Assembly (NCBI GenBank): GCA_016932415.1
Contig: JAFGCX010000010.1
Span: 310,001-374,000, forward strand
From: Candidatus Krumholzibacteriota bacterium
GTDB taxonomy: Bacteria; Krumholzibacteriota; Krumholzibacteriia; Krumholzibacteriales; Krumholzibacteriaceae
Length of the DNA: 64,000 nucleotides
Reading direction: 5' to 3'
Made by a program: the position numbers and the translations under genes. Under the pieces are notes generated by a model. That model worked only from the letters and a program-made list of their open reading frames with translations. It had not been told where the DNA came from and ran no database searches. Numbering within the stretch: the first letter of the stretch is position 1; the number at the start of each line of letters is the position of its first letter. This document shows, piece after piece, positions 53,745-61,833 of this stretch.

Positions 53745-55183
53745 GCAGAACGATCTTTGAGAGATTCTACGAAGGAAAAAGCGGTTCGTTCATTCCCCGG
53801 AACGACTGTCCGGTCGAGGGGCTCGATATGCTTCTGACGAGGAAGACGCCGACCTCGCTTCCCGTTGTCGGCGAACAGGAGGTAATAAGGCATTACGTAG
53901 AGCTTGCCTCGAAGAATTACCATATCGACAAGGGGATGTATCCCCTCGGCAGCTGTACCATGAAATACAATCCCGTCGTCAATGAAGAGATAGCCGGACT
54001 TTCAGGCTTCACGGGACTTCATCCCCTGCAGGACGAGACGGACGTGCAGGGAGCCCTGCAGCTGATCTACGATCTGGAATCATCTCTCTGCGAGATAACG
54101 GGAATGGATCATTTCAGCCTTCAGCCTGTCGCCGGGGCGCACGGCGAACTGACCGGGATGATGATAGCGCGCGACTATTTTCGCGACAGGAAGGAAGATA
54201 GAAAGACTGTTCTTGTCCCTGATTCCGCTCACGGGACGAATCCGGCGAGCGTGGTGATCTGCGGATTTACCCCGAAAACGATACCGTCGGGCGATGACGG
54301 ACTGGTAGATATCGAGGCCCTCGAGCGCGAAATAGACGACAAGACGGCTGTCTTCATGTTGACTCTGCCGAATACCCTGGGTCTTTTTGAGAAAGAGATA
54401 AAAAAGATCATAGGGATCGTCCACAAGGCGGGAGCTCTCGTCTATATGGACGGGGCGAACATGAATGCTCTTCTGGGAATCGTTAAGCCGGGAGATATTG
54501 AGATCGATATAATGCATCTTAACCTCCACAAGACATTTTCCACCCCTCATGGTGGTGGAGGCCCCGGGTCTGGTCCCGTTGGCGTGAGAAGCCATCTCGG
54601 AGATTTCCTGCCGGTGCCGAGGGTGCTTAAGGAGGGGGAAAGATATACCTTTTTCTCGGATATGGAAAAAAGCGTGGGGAAAGTGCACGCGTGGTACGGC
54701 AACTTCAATGTCCTGGTCAAGGCTTACGCTTATATAATCGCTCTGGGCGCTACCGGTATAAGGGAGGTCGCAGAGAACGCGATAATCAACGCTAATTACC
54801 TGATGAAAAAAATCAGCAGGCACTACGATCTTAAATATCCGGGTCCGTGCATGCATGAATTTGTCGCATCCGGCAGGAACCTCAAGCAATACGGCGTGCG
54901 CACGACCGACGTCGCCAAGAGACTGCTTGATTACGGGATTCATGCTCCGACCGTCTATTTTCCACTGATCGTCGAAGAGGCTCTGATGATAGAACCTGTC
55001 GAGACTGAAAAAAAGGAGACTCTCGATCATTTCGCCGATGTAATGGAAAAAATAGCCGGTGAAGCGAGGAATAATCCCGGGATCCTGCACGAAGCGCCCG
55101 TTACCACTCCGGTAAGGCGTCTCGACGAGGCGGCAGCGGCAAGGAATCCCGAGCTATGCTGGCCGCTTGAAAACAGTGAATGA
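53741..55183 (+). CDS. gcvPB: Glycine decarboxylase P protein subunit 2 (PLP-binding)
   Basis: The 480-residue catalytic half of the split P protein. PLP-binding Lys264 is in the motif NLHKTFSTPHGGGGPGSGP. The N-terminus has FIPRNDCPVEGLDMLLTRKTPTSLP-type sequence and YPLGSCTMKYNP is conserved. It decarboxylates glycine and passes the aminomethyl group to GcvH. It overlaps gcvPA by the ATGA at 53741. The lipoate-transferase gene follows it. Confidence 0.97.
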   Translation: MSRTIFERFYEGKSGSFIPRNDCPVEGLDMLLTRKTPTSLPVVGEQEVIRHYVELASKNYHIDKGMYPLGSCTMKYNPVVNEEIAGLSGFTGLHPLQDETDVQGALQLIYDLESSLCEITGMDHFSLQPVAGAHGELTGMMIARDYFRDRKEDRKTVLVPDSAHGTNPASVVICGFTPKTIPSGDDGLVDIEALEREIDDKTAVFMLTLPNTLGLFEKEIKKIIGIVHKAGALVYMDGANMNALLGIVKPGDIEIDIMHLNLHKTFSTPHGGGGPGSGPVGVRSHLGDFLPVPRVLKEGERYTFFSDMEKSVGKVHAWYGNFNVLVKAYAYIIALGATGIREVAENAIINANYLMKKISRHYDLKYPGPCMHEFVASGRNLKQYGVRTTDVAKRLLDYGIHAPTVYFPLIVEEALMIEPVETEKKETLDHFADVMEKIAGEARNNPGILHEAPVTTPVRRLDEAAAARNPELCWPLENSE

Positions 55184-55218
55184 TATTGCTCCGGGCAGGC
55201 ATCGCGAAAAGGAACCTG

Positions 55219-56019
55219 ATGAATCGATGGTATCTTCTTGACGATCCCCCTTCTACCGGGGCTGCCAATATGGCGGTCGACGAGTATCTCCTGGATAACC
55301 GCGGTAAATGGGGGAAGTGCCCGGTCCTGCGGCTCTATTCTTTCGATCCTCCGGCAATCACCGTTGGATTCCACCAGGATATCGCGCGGGTCGTCGATCT
55401 CGAAGCAGCCAGGCGCGGCCGGGTAGATGTGCTTAAAAGGATAACAGGTGGCAGGGCTCTTCTTCATGACGGCGAACTCACCTACTCAGTGACAGCGCCG
55501 CTTGGCGGTGTCTTTTTCCCGGCAGGGTTGCAGGAGACATTCCTTGGCATTTCTTACGCCATCGTCGACGCGATCCGTCTCTTCGGCGTCGAAGCGAGGA
55601 TATCGGGAGGAAGGTCCTTTAAAAGGGATAAGGAAGGGGTCTCTCCCTGTCTGGTCTCTACAAGCAGGCACGAGATCACCGCCGGGGGAAGAAAGATAGT
55701 GGGGAGTGCGCAAAGAAGACGGTCCGGTTCTTTCCTCCAGCACGGATCGGTCCTGCTCGGGCCGGGCTCGGAAAGGATCGTGGAATATCTGCCGGGAGAT
55801 CTTCCACCCCTTGACTCTGTAGTGACGAATATCGAGGAGGAGACGGGAAGAAGGCCCGCTCGAGGAGATTTTGCCGCGGCGATGATCGATGCTTTTCGGA
55901 AGAGATTCGAGATCGTGTTTGAACCACTTGTCTTTTCAGAGGAAGATATCAGAGTGATCGCTTCGATGACGGAAAAAAAGGCCACCGGGTCCCTTTCCCC
56001 GGCGGGAAGCGGGGTGTAA
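55219..56019 (+). CDS. Octanoyl/lipoate transferase LipM/LplA family
   Basis: About 266 residues from ATG 55219, preceded by AAAAGGAAC. The cofactor transferase (BPL/LplA) fold shows KRITGGRALLHDGELTYS (73-90) and a cysteine (Cys144 in SPCLVSTS) followed by GGRKIVGSAQRR, where Lys159 is the conserved lysine. The cysteine with GSAQ context is typical of LipM-type octanoyltransferases, which act with LipA to modify GcvH, rather than of ATP-using LplA. It follows gcvPB directly and oppB starts 5 bp later. An alternative start at 55180 overlaps gcvPB. The LipM versus LplA distinction is inferred. Confidence 0.85.
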   Translation: MNRWYLLDDPPSTGAANMAVDEYLLDNRGKWGKCPVLRLYSFDPPAITVGFHQDIARVVDLEAARRGRVDVLKRITGGRALLHDGELTYSVTAPLGGVFFPAGLQETFLGISYAIVDAIRLFGVEARISGGRSFKRDKEGVSPCLVSTSRHEITAGGRKIVGSAQRRRSGSFLQHGSVLLGPGSERIVEYLPGDLPPLDSVVTNIEEETGRRPARGDFAAAMIDAFRKRFEIVFEPLVFSEEDIRVIASMTEKKATGSLSPAGSGV

Positions 56020-56024
56020 CCAGG

Positions 56025-57005
56025 GTGGGAAGGTTCATAGCCGGCAGGTTGCTTCAATCGGTCCTTCTGGTCGTTATCGTGCTGACGATCACATTTTTTC
56101 TTATGCATCTCGCGCCCGGCGATCCGATGGCGAAATATGACGATCCGGATATTTCTCCCGAGACGGTCCGTATGATGAGGGAGCAGCTCGGCCTCGACAG
56201 GCCCCTGTTGGAACAGTACTTCAGATGGATGAACAGTTTTATCAGGGGAGATTTCGGAGTGAGCCTGAGATTCAACAGACCTGTAAGGGATCTCCTGTCC
56301 GAGGCTATTCCCAACACGCTGAGATTGACGGTGGCCGCTCTCTCCCTGTATATAGTCATCGGCATGGCACTGGGCATGATATCGGCGGTAAGAAGATATA
56401 CGCTTTTCGACAGGCTGAGCACTGTCGGGGCGTTATTCGTCTATTCCATACCTTCGTTCTGGCTCGCTCTTATGATGATCCTGCTCTTCTCGCTGAAGTT
56501 CGAGATCCTTCCCTCATCGCATATGCAATCGATAGGTGTCTCTGATCCAGGTGGTTTCGCCCTTTTCGTCGACAGAGCCGCTCACCTCATCCTCCCCGCG
56601 TTTGTTCTCGGAGTAGCGTCAGCGGCGGGGATGGCCCGGTATATGAGGGGCAGCATGCTCGATGTCCTGCGAGAGGATTATATCAGGACCGCCAGGGCCA
56701 AGGGGCTGCCCGAGAAATCAGTCTATCTGAAGCACGCCTTCAGGAACGCCGCTATACCTGTCGTCACAATAATCGGTATGAGCCTGCCCTTTCTTCTCGG
56801 AGGAGCGGTAATAATAGAGAAGATCTTTTCATGGCCCGGGATGGGAGCCCTTATGGTCGATTCGATCTTTTCGAGGGATTATCCCGTCGTTCTTGCGGTG
56901 AATTTTGTCGTCACGGTGATGGTGATCCTGGGAAACCTCGCCGCCGATGTCGGATACGCCGTTCTCGATCCGAGGATAGCTTCGGGGAAAGGTTCAGGCC
57001 GATAG
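56025..57005 (+). CDS. oppB: ABC transporter permease (OppB/DppB-like)
   Basis: The 326-residue permease starts with the conserved GRFIAGRLLQSVLLVVIV helix, followed by APGDPM and a membrane-spanning pattern of six segments. The coupling (EAA) region has GLPEKSVYLKHAFRNAAIPVVT. It forms the translocation channel of a peptide/nickel-type importer with OppC. Start is GTG at 56025, 5 bp after lipM, suggesting continuation of the gcv transcript. Substrate is unassigned. Confidence 0.92.
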   Translation: MGRFIAGRLLQSVLLVVIVLTITFFLMHLAPGDPMAKYDDPDISPETVRMMREQLGLDRPLLEQYFRWMNSFIRGDFGVSLRFNRPVRDLLSEAIPNTLRLTVAALSLYIVIGMALGMISAVRRYTLFDRLSTVGALFVYSIPSFWLALMMILLFSLKFEILPSSHMQSIGVSDPGGFALFVDRAAHLILPAFVLGVASAAGMARYMRGSMLDVLREDYIRTARAKGLPEKSVYLKHAFRNAAIPVVTIIGMSLPFLLGGAVIIEKIFSWPGMGALMVDSIFSRDYPVVLAVNFVVTVMVILGNLAADVGYAVLDPRIASGKGSGR

Positions 57006-57045
57006 GAAATGGACCACCGGCGGGGGGCAGGGGAGACCCGCGGTA

Positions 57046-57933
57046 ATGGAGAGTTCGCGAGGATCAGATATGAAAAGGAAAAAAGGGAAGAGTCTGTGGT
57101 CGTCGGGATGGATCCGATTCAGATCGAACCCGATGGGGATGGCAGGAGCAGTGATAGTGCTCACGCTCTACCTTGCCGCGATCTTCGCGCCACTCATAGT
57201 GACCGGCGATCCGGTAAGCCACGGTGATCTTCCTTCGATGCGGCATCTTCCGCCGGGAAGCGGTCATCCGCTCGGAACTGATAAATTCGGAAGGGATATC
57301 CTCGCCCGCGTCCTTTACGGATCGCGGATATCGCTAACGATCGGATTCGTGGCTGTCGCCATCTCCGTGCTGATAGGAACGGCGGTAGGAGCTCTCGCCG
57401 GGTATGCCGGAGGTGTAGTCGATTCGATAATAATGCGGATCGTTGACGCGTTGATGGCGATACCGAGGCTCTTTCTCCTCCTTACATGCATCGCTCTTTT
57501 TTCGCGTTCCATCTGGCTGATCATTATACTTCTGGGCGCGACAAGCTGGATGGCGACTACAAGGCTTGTGAGGGCGCAGATACTGACTGTCAAGGAAAAG
57601 GAATTCGTGGCGGCCGCCGAGGCGCTAGGCGCGGGAAAAAGAAGGATCATTCTGCGACACCTGATACCTAATACGTTGACAGTGATAATAATTTCAGCCA
57701 CTCTCCGGATCGGAGGGATAATCCTTGCCGAGGCGGCGCTGAGTTTTCTCGGCCTGGGAGTCCCGCCCCCCGCTCCCAGCTGGGGTCAGATGGTCTTCCA
57801 GGGCCGCGAGGTCCTGCTCGATGCCTGGTGGGTCTCTACATTTCCAGGTCTCGCTATAATTATAACGGTCATCGGATACAACCTCCTCGGAGACGGGCTC
57901 CGGGACGCGTTCGATCCGGTCCAGTTCACCTGA
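57046..57933 (+). CDS. oppC: ABC transporter permease (OppC/DppC-like)
   Basis: The 295-residue second permease of the peptide-type importer has a first membrane segment followed by the periplasmic PLGTDKFGRDILARVLYGSRISL motif and the EAA loop AAEALGAGKRRIILRHLIPNT. It lies 40 bp after oppB. ATG 57046 or ATG 57070 may be the real start; the first eight residues are not conserved. It ends 12 bp before oppD. Confidence 0.91.
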   Translation: MESSRGSDMKRKKGKSLWSSGWIRFRSNPMGMAGAVIVLTLYLAAIFAPLIVTGDPVSHGDLPSMRHLPPGSGHPLGTDKFGRDILARVLYGSRISLTIGFVAVAISVLIGTAVGALAGYAGGVVDSIIMRIVDALMAIPRLFLLLTCIALFSRSIWLIIILLGATSWMATTRLVRAQILTVKEKEFVAAAEALGAGKRRIILRHLIPNTLTVIIISATLRIGGIILAEAALSFLGLGVPPPAPSWGQMVFQGREVLLDAWWVSTFPGLAIIITVIGYNLLGDGLRDAFDPVQFT

Positions 57934-57945
57934 CGTGGGGACGAT

Positions 57946-58923
57946 ATGGACAGACTGCTCGATGTAAGGGAATTGACGACCGAATTCCAGACGTACGAGG
58001 GACGGGCCAGAGCGGTAGACCGCTTCTCGTTTCAGGTCGGCCATGGAGAGACGGTCGGTCTTGTGGGAGAATCGGGATGCGGTAAAAGCGTCACGGCACT
58101 TTCGATAATGAGGCTGATCTCCGATCCTCCGGGAAGGATCACCGGAGGCTCGATATTTTTTGAAGGAAAAGACCTCCTGTCGATCCCGGAAAAGGAAATG
58201 AGAAAGATCCGGGGAAACGATATCGCCATAGTATTCCAGGAACCCCTGACCAGCCTCAATCCGGTTTTCACCTGTGGAGAACAGATACGCGAAGCGATCG
58301 GCCTTCACCAGCGGCTGGGAAAGAGGGAGTCGCGCGCGAAGGCTGTGGAGATGCTCCGGCTTGTCAGGATCCCCGATCCCGATCGGAGGTATTCGAGCTA
58401 TCCTCATCAGATGAGCGGGGGGATGAGGCAGAGAGTAATGATCGCGATGGCCCTGAGCTGTCAGCCGAAACTCCTGATAGCCGATGAACCGAGCACGGCC
58501 CTGGATGTCTCCGTCCAGGCGCAGATCATGGAACTTCTAGTCGACCTGAGGGAGAGGATGTCGATGGCGGTTCTGCTGATCACGCATGATCTTTCGGTAG
58601 TCGCTCAGATGGCCGAGAGGGTGATTATCATGTACGCCGGTACGGCGGTCGAGGAAGCGCCCGTTACCGATATCTTCTCCGATCCGAGGCATCCCTACAC
58701 GGAGGGGCTTCTTGCTTCGATCCCAAGGATTGAAGCCGGGAAGGCGAGGCTCAAGGTGATACCCGGCCGCGTTCCCGATCCGATGAACCTTCCATCGGGA
58801 TGCAGGTTCAGCGACCGTTGCCCGAAAAGGGAGGAGAGATGTTTTCTGAACGACCCGCCACTGTTCATGACGGGTGAAAAACACTTCGTAAAATGCTGGC
58901 TTTCCGAGGGGGAGGCAAGATGA
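57946..58923 (+). CDS. oppD: ABC transporter ATP-binding protein (OppD/DppD-like)
   Basis: The 325-residue ATPase has Walker A (GESGCGKS, near residue 38-45), signature [14 protein letters not shown], and Walker [13 protein letters not shown]. The C-terminal oligopeptide extension contains a cysteine-rich segment ([15 protein letters not shown], then KCW) that may bind an iron-sulfur cluster, as in other OppD/DppD subunits. It overlaps oppF by 4 bp (ATGA). Confidence 0.94.
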   Translation: MDRLLDVRELTTEFQTYEGRARAVDRFSFQVGHGETVGLVGESGCGKSVTALSIMRLISDPPGRITGGSIFFEGKDLLSIPEKEMRKIRGNDIAIVFQEPLTSLNPVFTCGEQIREAIGLHQRLGKRESRAKAVEMLRLVRIPDPDRRYSSYPHQMSGGMRQRVMIAMALSCQPKLLIADEPSTALDVSVQAQIMELLVDLRERMSMAVLLITHDLSVVAQMAERVIIMYAGTAVEEAPVTDIFSDPRHPYTEGLLASIPRIEAGKARLKVIPGRVPDPMNLPSGCRFSDRCPKREERCFLNDPPLFMTGEKHFVKCWLSEGEAR

Positions 58924-59942
58924 TCGATCGTGCCGGAATGGGTACAGGGGAACCGCGCGCGCAGAAGGCCGTTGAAGAAGAACCGGTACTGAGGGCTTCG
59001 GGGATAAAGAAATATTTCAACGTTTCTTCCTCTTTCTTTCTGAACAGGAAAGTCGTGATCAAGGCGGTGGACGGAGTGGACATCTCCCTGATGAAAGGAA
59101 AGACACTTGGACTCGTCGGCGAATCCGGTTGCGGGAAGAGTACTCTTTCGAGGGTTCTTCTGAGGCTTGAAGAACCGGACGAGGGGTCGATAGAGATCGA
59201 CGGGACGGATTTCCTCGCGCTGAAAGGCGGGCATCTGCGCAAATCGAGAAGAAAGATCCAGATGATATTCCAGGACCCGTATTCATCCCTCAATCCGAGG
59301 CTTACCGCCGGAAGTACGATAGGCGAGGGTATAAGGATACACAAGCTCGCTGGCGGCAGTGAGATAAAGAGAAAAGTGGAGTCGCTCCTTCAGAAGGTCG
59401 GTCTGCCCCTTTCCGCAGCTGGAAAATATCCTCATGAATTCTCCGGCGGGCAGAGGCAGCGCATCGGTATCGCGAGGGCTCTTGCCGTCGAACCGAAGAT
59501 CATCGTCGCTGACGAACCTGTCTCGGCCCTCGACGTCTCGGTCCAGGCCCAGATAATCAACCTGCTGAGGGATCTTCAGTCGACTCTCGGGCTGACGTAC
59601 CTTTTCGTGGCGCACGATCTTGGAGTTGTCGGACACATCAGCGACTCGGTCGCCGTGATGTACATGGGTAAGATCGTCGAATCAGCCTCTTCCGAAGATC
59701 TTTTCTCCGAGCCGCTCCATCCCTACACGCAGGGATTGCTTGCCTCGATTCCATCGATCAGGCCGACCGGCAGGAAGATCAGGGCGGCTATCAGGGGAGA
59801 CCTGCCAAGCCCCGTGGATATTCCCGCTGGATGCGCCTTTCACACGAGGTGTCCCCACGCGATGGATCGATGCCTCGTGGAGATGCCGGATCTCAAGACC
59901 GGCGAAGATGGCAGATCGGTACGATGCTGGCTCCATTCATGA
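58920..59942 (+). CDS. oppF: ABC transporter ATP-binding protein (OppF/DppF-like)
   Basis: About 340 residues from ATG 58920 within the ATGA overlap, after GGGGGAGG. Walker A (GESGCGKS), signature [14 protein letters not shown] and Walker [13 protein letters not shown] are present, as is the oligopeptide C-terminal [14 protein letters not shown] segment. An in-frame extension to 58893 lies in oppD. It completes an oppBCDF importer with no substrate-binding protein gene in this operon or elsewhere in the window. Confidence 0.94.
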   Translation: MIDRAGMGTGEPRAQKAVEEEPVLRASGIKKYFNVSSSFFLNRKVVIKAVDGVDISLMKGKTLGLVGESGCGKSTLSRVLLRLEEPDEGSIEIDGTDFLALKGGHLRKSRRKIQMIFQDPYSSLNPRLTAGSTIGEGIRIHKLAGGSEIKRKVESLLQKVGLPLSAAGKYPHEFSGGQRQRIGIARALAVEPKIIVADEPVSALDVSVQAQIINLLRDLQSTLGLTYLFVAHDLGVVGHISDSVAVMYMGKIVESASSEDLFSEPLHPYTQGLLASIPSIRPTGRKIRAAIRGDLPSPVDIPAGCAFHTRCPHAMDRCLVEMPDLKTGEDGRSVRCWLHS

Positions 59943-60015
59943 CGATCGTCGATTACGTAAGCGATTTCACTCAATAAAAACAGCGTAACAACCGAAGAAG
60001 ACAGGTACGGGGAAG

Positions 60016-60032
60016 TCTGACCACTGGACAGA
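60016..60032. promoter_or_regulatory. Palindrome upstream of the EAL-HDOD gene, possible operator
   Basis: TCTGACCACTGGACAGA: outer TCTG/CAGA and inner CCA/TGG arms are symmetric around the central C, with one mismatch in each half at the A residues. It lies 40 bp before the EAL-HDOD start. It is too tight to fold as a hairpin, so a dimeric protein-binding site is more likely than an RNA structure. Regulator unknown. Confidence 0.3.
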
Positions 60033-60071
60033 TGCGTTGGTACTACCCGGTTTTTTCGTCAGGGGAAGGCA

Positions 60072-61274
60072 ATGACCGAGATATTTGTCGGCAGGCAGCC
60101 GATATTCGACAAAAAACTGAATGTCATCGGGTACGAGCTTCTTTACCGGGCCAGCGAGGAAGATCTGCACGCCTGTATAACCGATAATAACGATGCTTCA
60201 TCGCAGGTCATTCTGAACACTTTCATGTCGATCGGGCTCGAGCGGCTTGCCGGCGACAGGCTCGTTTTCATAAATCTCTCCGAAGGATTTTTCAGGGGAG
60301 ATTTCCCCTTTCCCCTCGATCCTGAAAAGATAGTCGTCGAGATCCTTGAAGGAATGACGCTTGACAAGAGCCTGGTCGATTCGATAAGGGATTTCGCGGC
60401 CAGGGGGTACAGGCTGGCTCTTGACGACGTGGTCGACATCGACCACATCAGCAACCTGATCGATATCGCCGAGATCGCAAAAATAGATATAAGGCAGATA
60501 AGACCGGGCCGACTGGTCCTCCTGGTCGAGAAACTTAAGGAGCGGGGTCTGAAGATAGTCGCCGAGAAGATCGAGACGATGGCGGAATACGAGTATTGTT
60601 ATAAACTTGGCGTCGATTATTTCCAGGGGTTCTTTTTTGAAAAACCGAATACTGTAAAGGGAAAACGGATGCCGTCGTCATCGGCCTCGATAATGCGCCT
60701 TCTCGCCAGGCTCCATGATCCCGACGTGACCGTCACGGAGATCAAGGAGATAATAAGCCATGACGTGTCGATCAGCTATAAACTTCTCAGGTTGATGAAT
60801 TCGGCGAGTTTCTCGTTATCGAGGAAGATCGAATCGATCCACGAGGCTGTCGTGATGTTCGGGTTTGAGAGGATCAGATCATGGCTATCCCTTCTGCTTC
60901 TCTCGAAGATCGAGGAATCGTCGGGTGAATTGATGACAGTCGCCATGATCAGGGGAAAGATGTGCGAGATCATCACCGAAGACCTCGATCCCGAATCAGC
61001 GGAACGCGGTTTTATCACGGGACTCTTTTCAGTTCTCGACGCGCTTCTTTCGGTGCCTATGGGCGAGATACTTCCCATGCTGCCCCTTGCCGACGAGATC
61101 AAGGATGCCCTCCTTATCAGGAAAGGCTTTCTGGGTAATTCCCTCGCTTCAGTCATCGCCCACGAGAGATGGGAATGGAATGAACTCGGTGGCGGTGAGA
61201 TCAGCGAAGAGCTTTTAAACAGCGCATATCTTCGCGCGCTCGACTGGACGACTGAGATACTGGCCGGCAAATAA
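60072..61274 (+). CDS. EAL-HDOD signalling protein (YuxH-like)
   Basis: The 400-residue protein combines an EAL-like domain (about 1-205) and an HDOD domain (about 205-400). EAL features are degenerate: the start FVGRQPIFD and GYELLYR (the EAL position reads ELL), INLSEG, VVEILEG, LDDVV in place of DDFG, AKIDIRQI and YFQGFFFEKP. Several metal-binding positions are changed, so c-di-GMP hydrolysis is unlikely and binding or protein-protein signalling is more plausible. The HDOD half has ISHDVSISYKLLRLMNS and lacks the HD catalytic pair. It lies alone between the opp operon and the ATPase operon. Confidence 0.85.
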   Translation: MTEIFVGRQPIFDKKLNVIGYELLYRASEEDLHACITDNNDASSQVILNTFMSIGLERLAGDRLVFINLSEGFFRGDFPFPLDPEKIVVEILEGMTLDKSLVDSIRDFAARGYRLALDDVVDIDHISNLIDIAEIAKIDIRQIRPGRLVLLVEKLKERGLKIVAEKIETMAEYEYCYKLGVDYFQGFFFEKPNTVKGKRMPSSSASIMRLLARLHDPDVTVTEIKEIISHDVSISYKLLRLMNSASFSLSRKIESIHEAVVMFGFERIRSWLSLLLLSKIEESSGELMTVAMIRGKMCEIITEDLDPESAERGFITGLFSVLDALLSVPMGEILPMLPLADEIKDALLIRKGFLGNSLASVIAHERWEWNELGGGEISEELLNSAYLRALDWTTEILAGK

Positions 61275-61400
61275 TGTAACAGCGCGGCCGATTATCAGGT
61301 TGTAGGAATCCAAGCCCTTGTGCTACTTTGTCGATGTCAGTCGCAATTATTATCTCAAGATTTTTTTTTGACTGGACGAATATCTGGTATGTTGTATTAT

Positions 61401-61415
61401 CCGGATTCAATCCGG
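61401..61415. promoter_or_regulatory. Palindrome overlapping the presumed start of the ATPase operon
   Basis: CCGGATTCAATCCGG is a perfect 7+1+7 palindrome immediately after a -10-like TATTAT (61395-61400), 55 bp before the first ATPase gene. TTGACT lies at 61368-61373, but the spacer to TATTAT is 21 bases, so this is not a canonical promoter pair. An operator or a 5' mRNA hairpin is possible. Confidence 0.35.
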
Positions 61416-61469
61416 AGGGACAGATCGAGAGGCAAACTGTCCGACGATATCTGTAAGCGGGAGCGATAG

Positions 61470-61787
61470 ATGGTAAAAGAACATCTGCAGGAGATACGTT
61501 CCAGGGAACAGAGAGCCAGGGATTCCATAGCGGAAGCCCGGATACAGGCGGAGAAGAATGTCGAGGATGCTAAGGCTGAAGGGGAAAGACTCCTGGAGGA
61601 GACTCAGATCGAGGGAAATGAACTGAAGCGGTCGATGATCGCCGAAGCAAAAAAGACAGCCGAAGCGAAGATCGATCTGCTTCGCGGCGATAGTGAAAAG
61701 ATCATTTCCACCCTGGAACAGACGGCGGGGAAAAAGGTCGAAGAAGTGATCGACATTATCATAGAGGAATTTCAAAAAGGTATCTGA
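61470..61787 (+). CDS. V/A-type ATPase stalk subunit H-like (G/E-type coiled coil)
   Basis: The 105-residue protein is one long charged coiled coil (SREQRARDSIAEARIQAEKNVEDAKAEGERLLEE) with a short C-terminal end. This is the form of the peripheral-stalk subunit AhaH/NtpF (G-type) of archaeal-type ATPases. It begins the ATPase operon, 46 bp before the I subunit. The pattern alone is weak, but position makes the call likely. It belongs to the cytoplasmic stalk that links I to the head. Confidence 0.8.
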   Translation: MVKEHLQEIRSREQRARDSIAEARIQAEKNVEDAKAEGERLLEETQIEGNELKRSMIAEAKKTAEAKIDLLRGDSEKIISTLEQTAGKKVEEVIDIIIEEFQKGI

Positions 61788-61833
61788 CGGACGAGTATGA
61801 GATTGGCCCCAGCAGCCACGGAAGGAGTTCGGC

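Noticed and set aside
54080-55090. 336-residue minus-strand open frame
   Set aside because: It is antisense to gcvPB, which has full PLP and glycine-rich motifs. No independent ribosome site or family signature was seen.
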